Made by a program: the position numbers and the translations under genes. Under the pieces are notes generated by a model. It did not search any database. It saw only the letters and a list, made by a program, of their open reading frames with translations, and was not told the DNA's origin. Below, in pieces: positions 13,740 through 13,949 of a stretch of 13,949 nt of DNA. This stretch comes from an uncultured Oscillospiraceae bacterium. GTDB taxonomy: Bacteria > Bacillota > Clostridia > Oscillospirales > Oscillospiraceae. How positions within the stretch are numbered: the stretch's first letter is position 1; each line of letters begins with the position of its first letter. Where the stretch lies: NCBI GenBank assembly GCA_900757415.1, contig CAAENU010000104.1, positions 1 to 13,949 on the forward strand, in the 5' to 3' direction.

Positions 13740-13943
13740 TTAGCCCTCCAGGCCGAAACGCTTGTTGAACTTGGCAACGCGTCCGCCGGTATCGACAAGC
13801 TTCTGCTTGCCGGTGAAGAACGGGTGACACTTAGAGCAGACTTCCACGCGAATATCCTTCTTCGTAGAACCTGTCTCAATCACATTACCGCAGGCGCATT
13901 TGATAGTAGTCTGCTGATAATTGGGATGGATTCCTTCCTTCAT
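13740..13943 (-). CDS. rpmE: 50S ribosomal protein bL31, zinc type
   Basis: A 67-residue complete bL31 starting MKEGIHPNYQ. Cys16, Cys18, Cys36 and Cys39 mark the zinc-containing (C+) type; the family segment CSKCHPFFTGKQK and the C-terminal GRVAKFNKRFG are intact. bL31 bridges the 50S and 30S subunits near 5S rRNA. Only six bases lie upstream in the window (AGAGCA), so promoter and leader are outside view. Its own terminator separates it from hflX. Confidence 0.97.
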   Translation of the reverse strand: MKEGIHPNYQQTTIKCACGNVIETGSTKKDIRVEVCSKCHPFFTGKQKLVDTGGRVAKFNKRFGLEG

Positions 13944-13949
13944 TGCTCT

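Overview
The window looks like chromosomal DNA of a GC-rich gut-type Clostridia, probably an Oscillospiraceae relative. This is inferred from three things: the Firmicutes-style signal peptide and Cys-rich surface repeats of the first gene, the zinc-type L31 and L33 proteins, and the presence of both a SAM-I riboswitch and an L10 leader. It is mostly core housekeeping sequence carrying readable regulatory RNA. No IS element, CRISPR array, tRNA or rRNA is visible.

Layout. (1) 1-2067, minus: a secreted or surface protein cut by the left edge. It has a signal peptide, a DUF4430/transcobalamin-like domain, a Pro-rich linker, a squalene-cyclase-like alpha/alpha repeat domain and 39-residue Cys-rich tandem repeats. 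(2) 2068-2794: no convincing protein gene. On the minus strand there is a consensus sigma-A promoter, about 400 bases with many nested hairpins, and a strong intrinsic terminator. This is best read as an unrecognised structured noncoding RNA and is the most interesting item here. (3) 2795-4062: a LysR regulator divergent from a small zinc-ribbon protein. (4) 4256-7643, minus: two ribosomal/transcription units. One is rpmG-secE-nusG-rplK-rplA from a promoter at 7782-7810. The other is rplJ-rplL from its own promoter, with an L10 leader and an internal terminator. rpoB does not follow rplL; a terminator does. (5) 7949-9576, plus: ruvX overlapping a HI0933/YhiN-family flavoprotein gene. (6) 9769-11188, plus: promoter, SAM-I riboswitch, terminator and metK. 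(7) 11203-11646, plus: a DtxR-type metal-dependent repressor whose promoter carries a near-perfect palindrome over the -35 box. (8) 11701-13634, minus: hflX-yigZ with overlapping stop and start. (9) 13740-13943, minus: rpmE.

The genes mostly serve translation: ribosomal proteins bL12, uL10, uL1, uL11, bL33 and bL31, the translocon subunit SecE, the transcription factor NusG and the ribosome-associated GTPase HflX. Much of the regulation appears to act at the RNA level (SAM-I switch, L10 leader, probable rplK leader). All assignments come from reading the sequence by eye; no database search or folding program was run.
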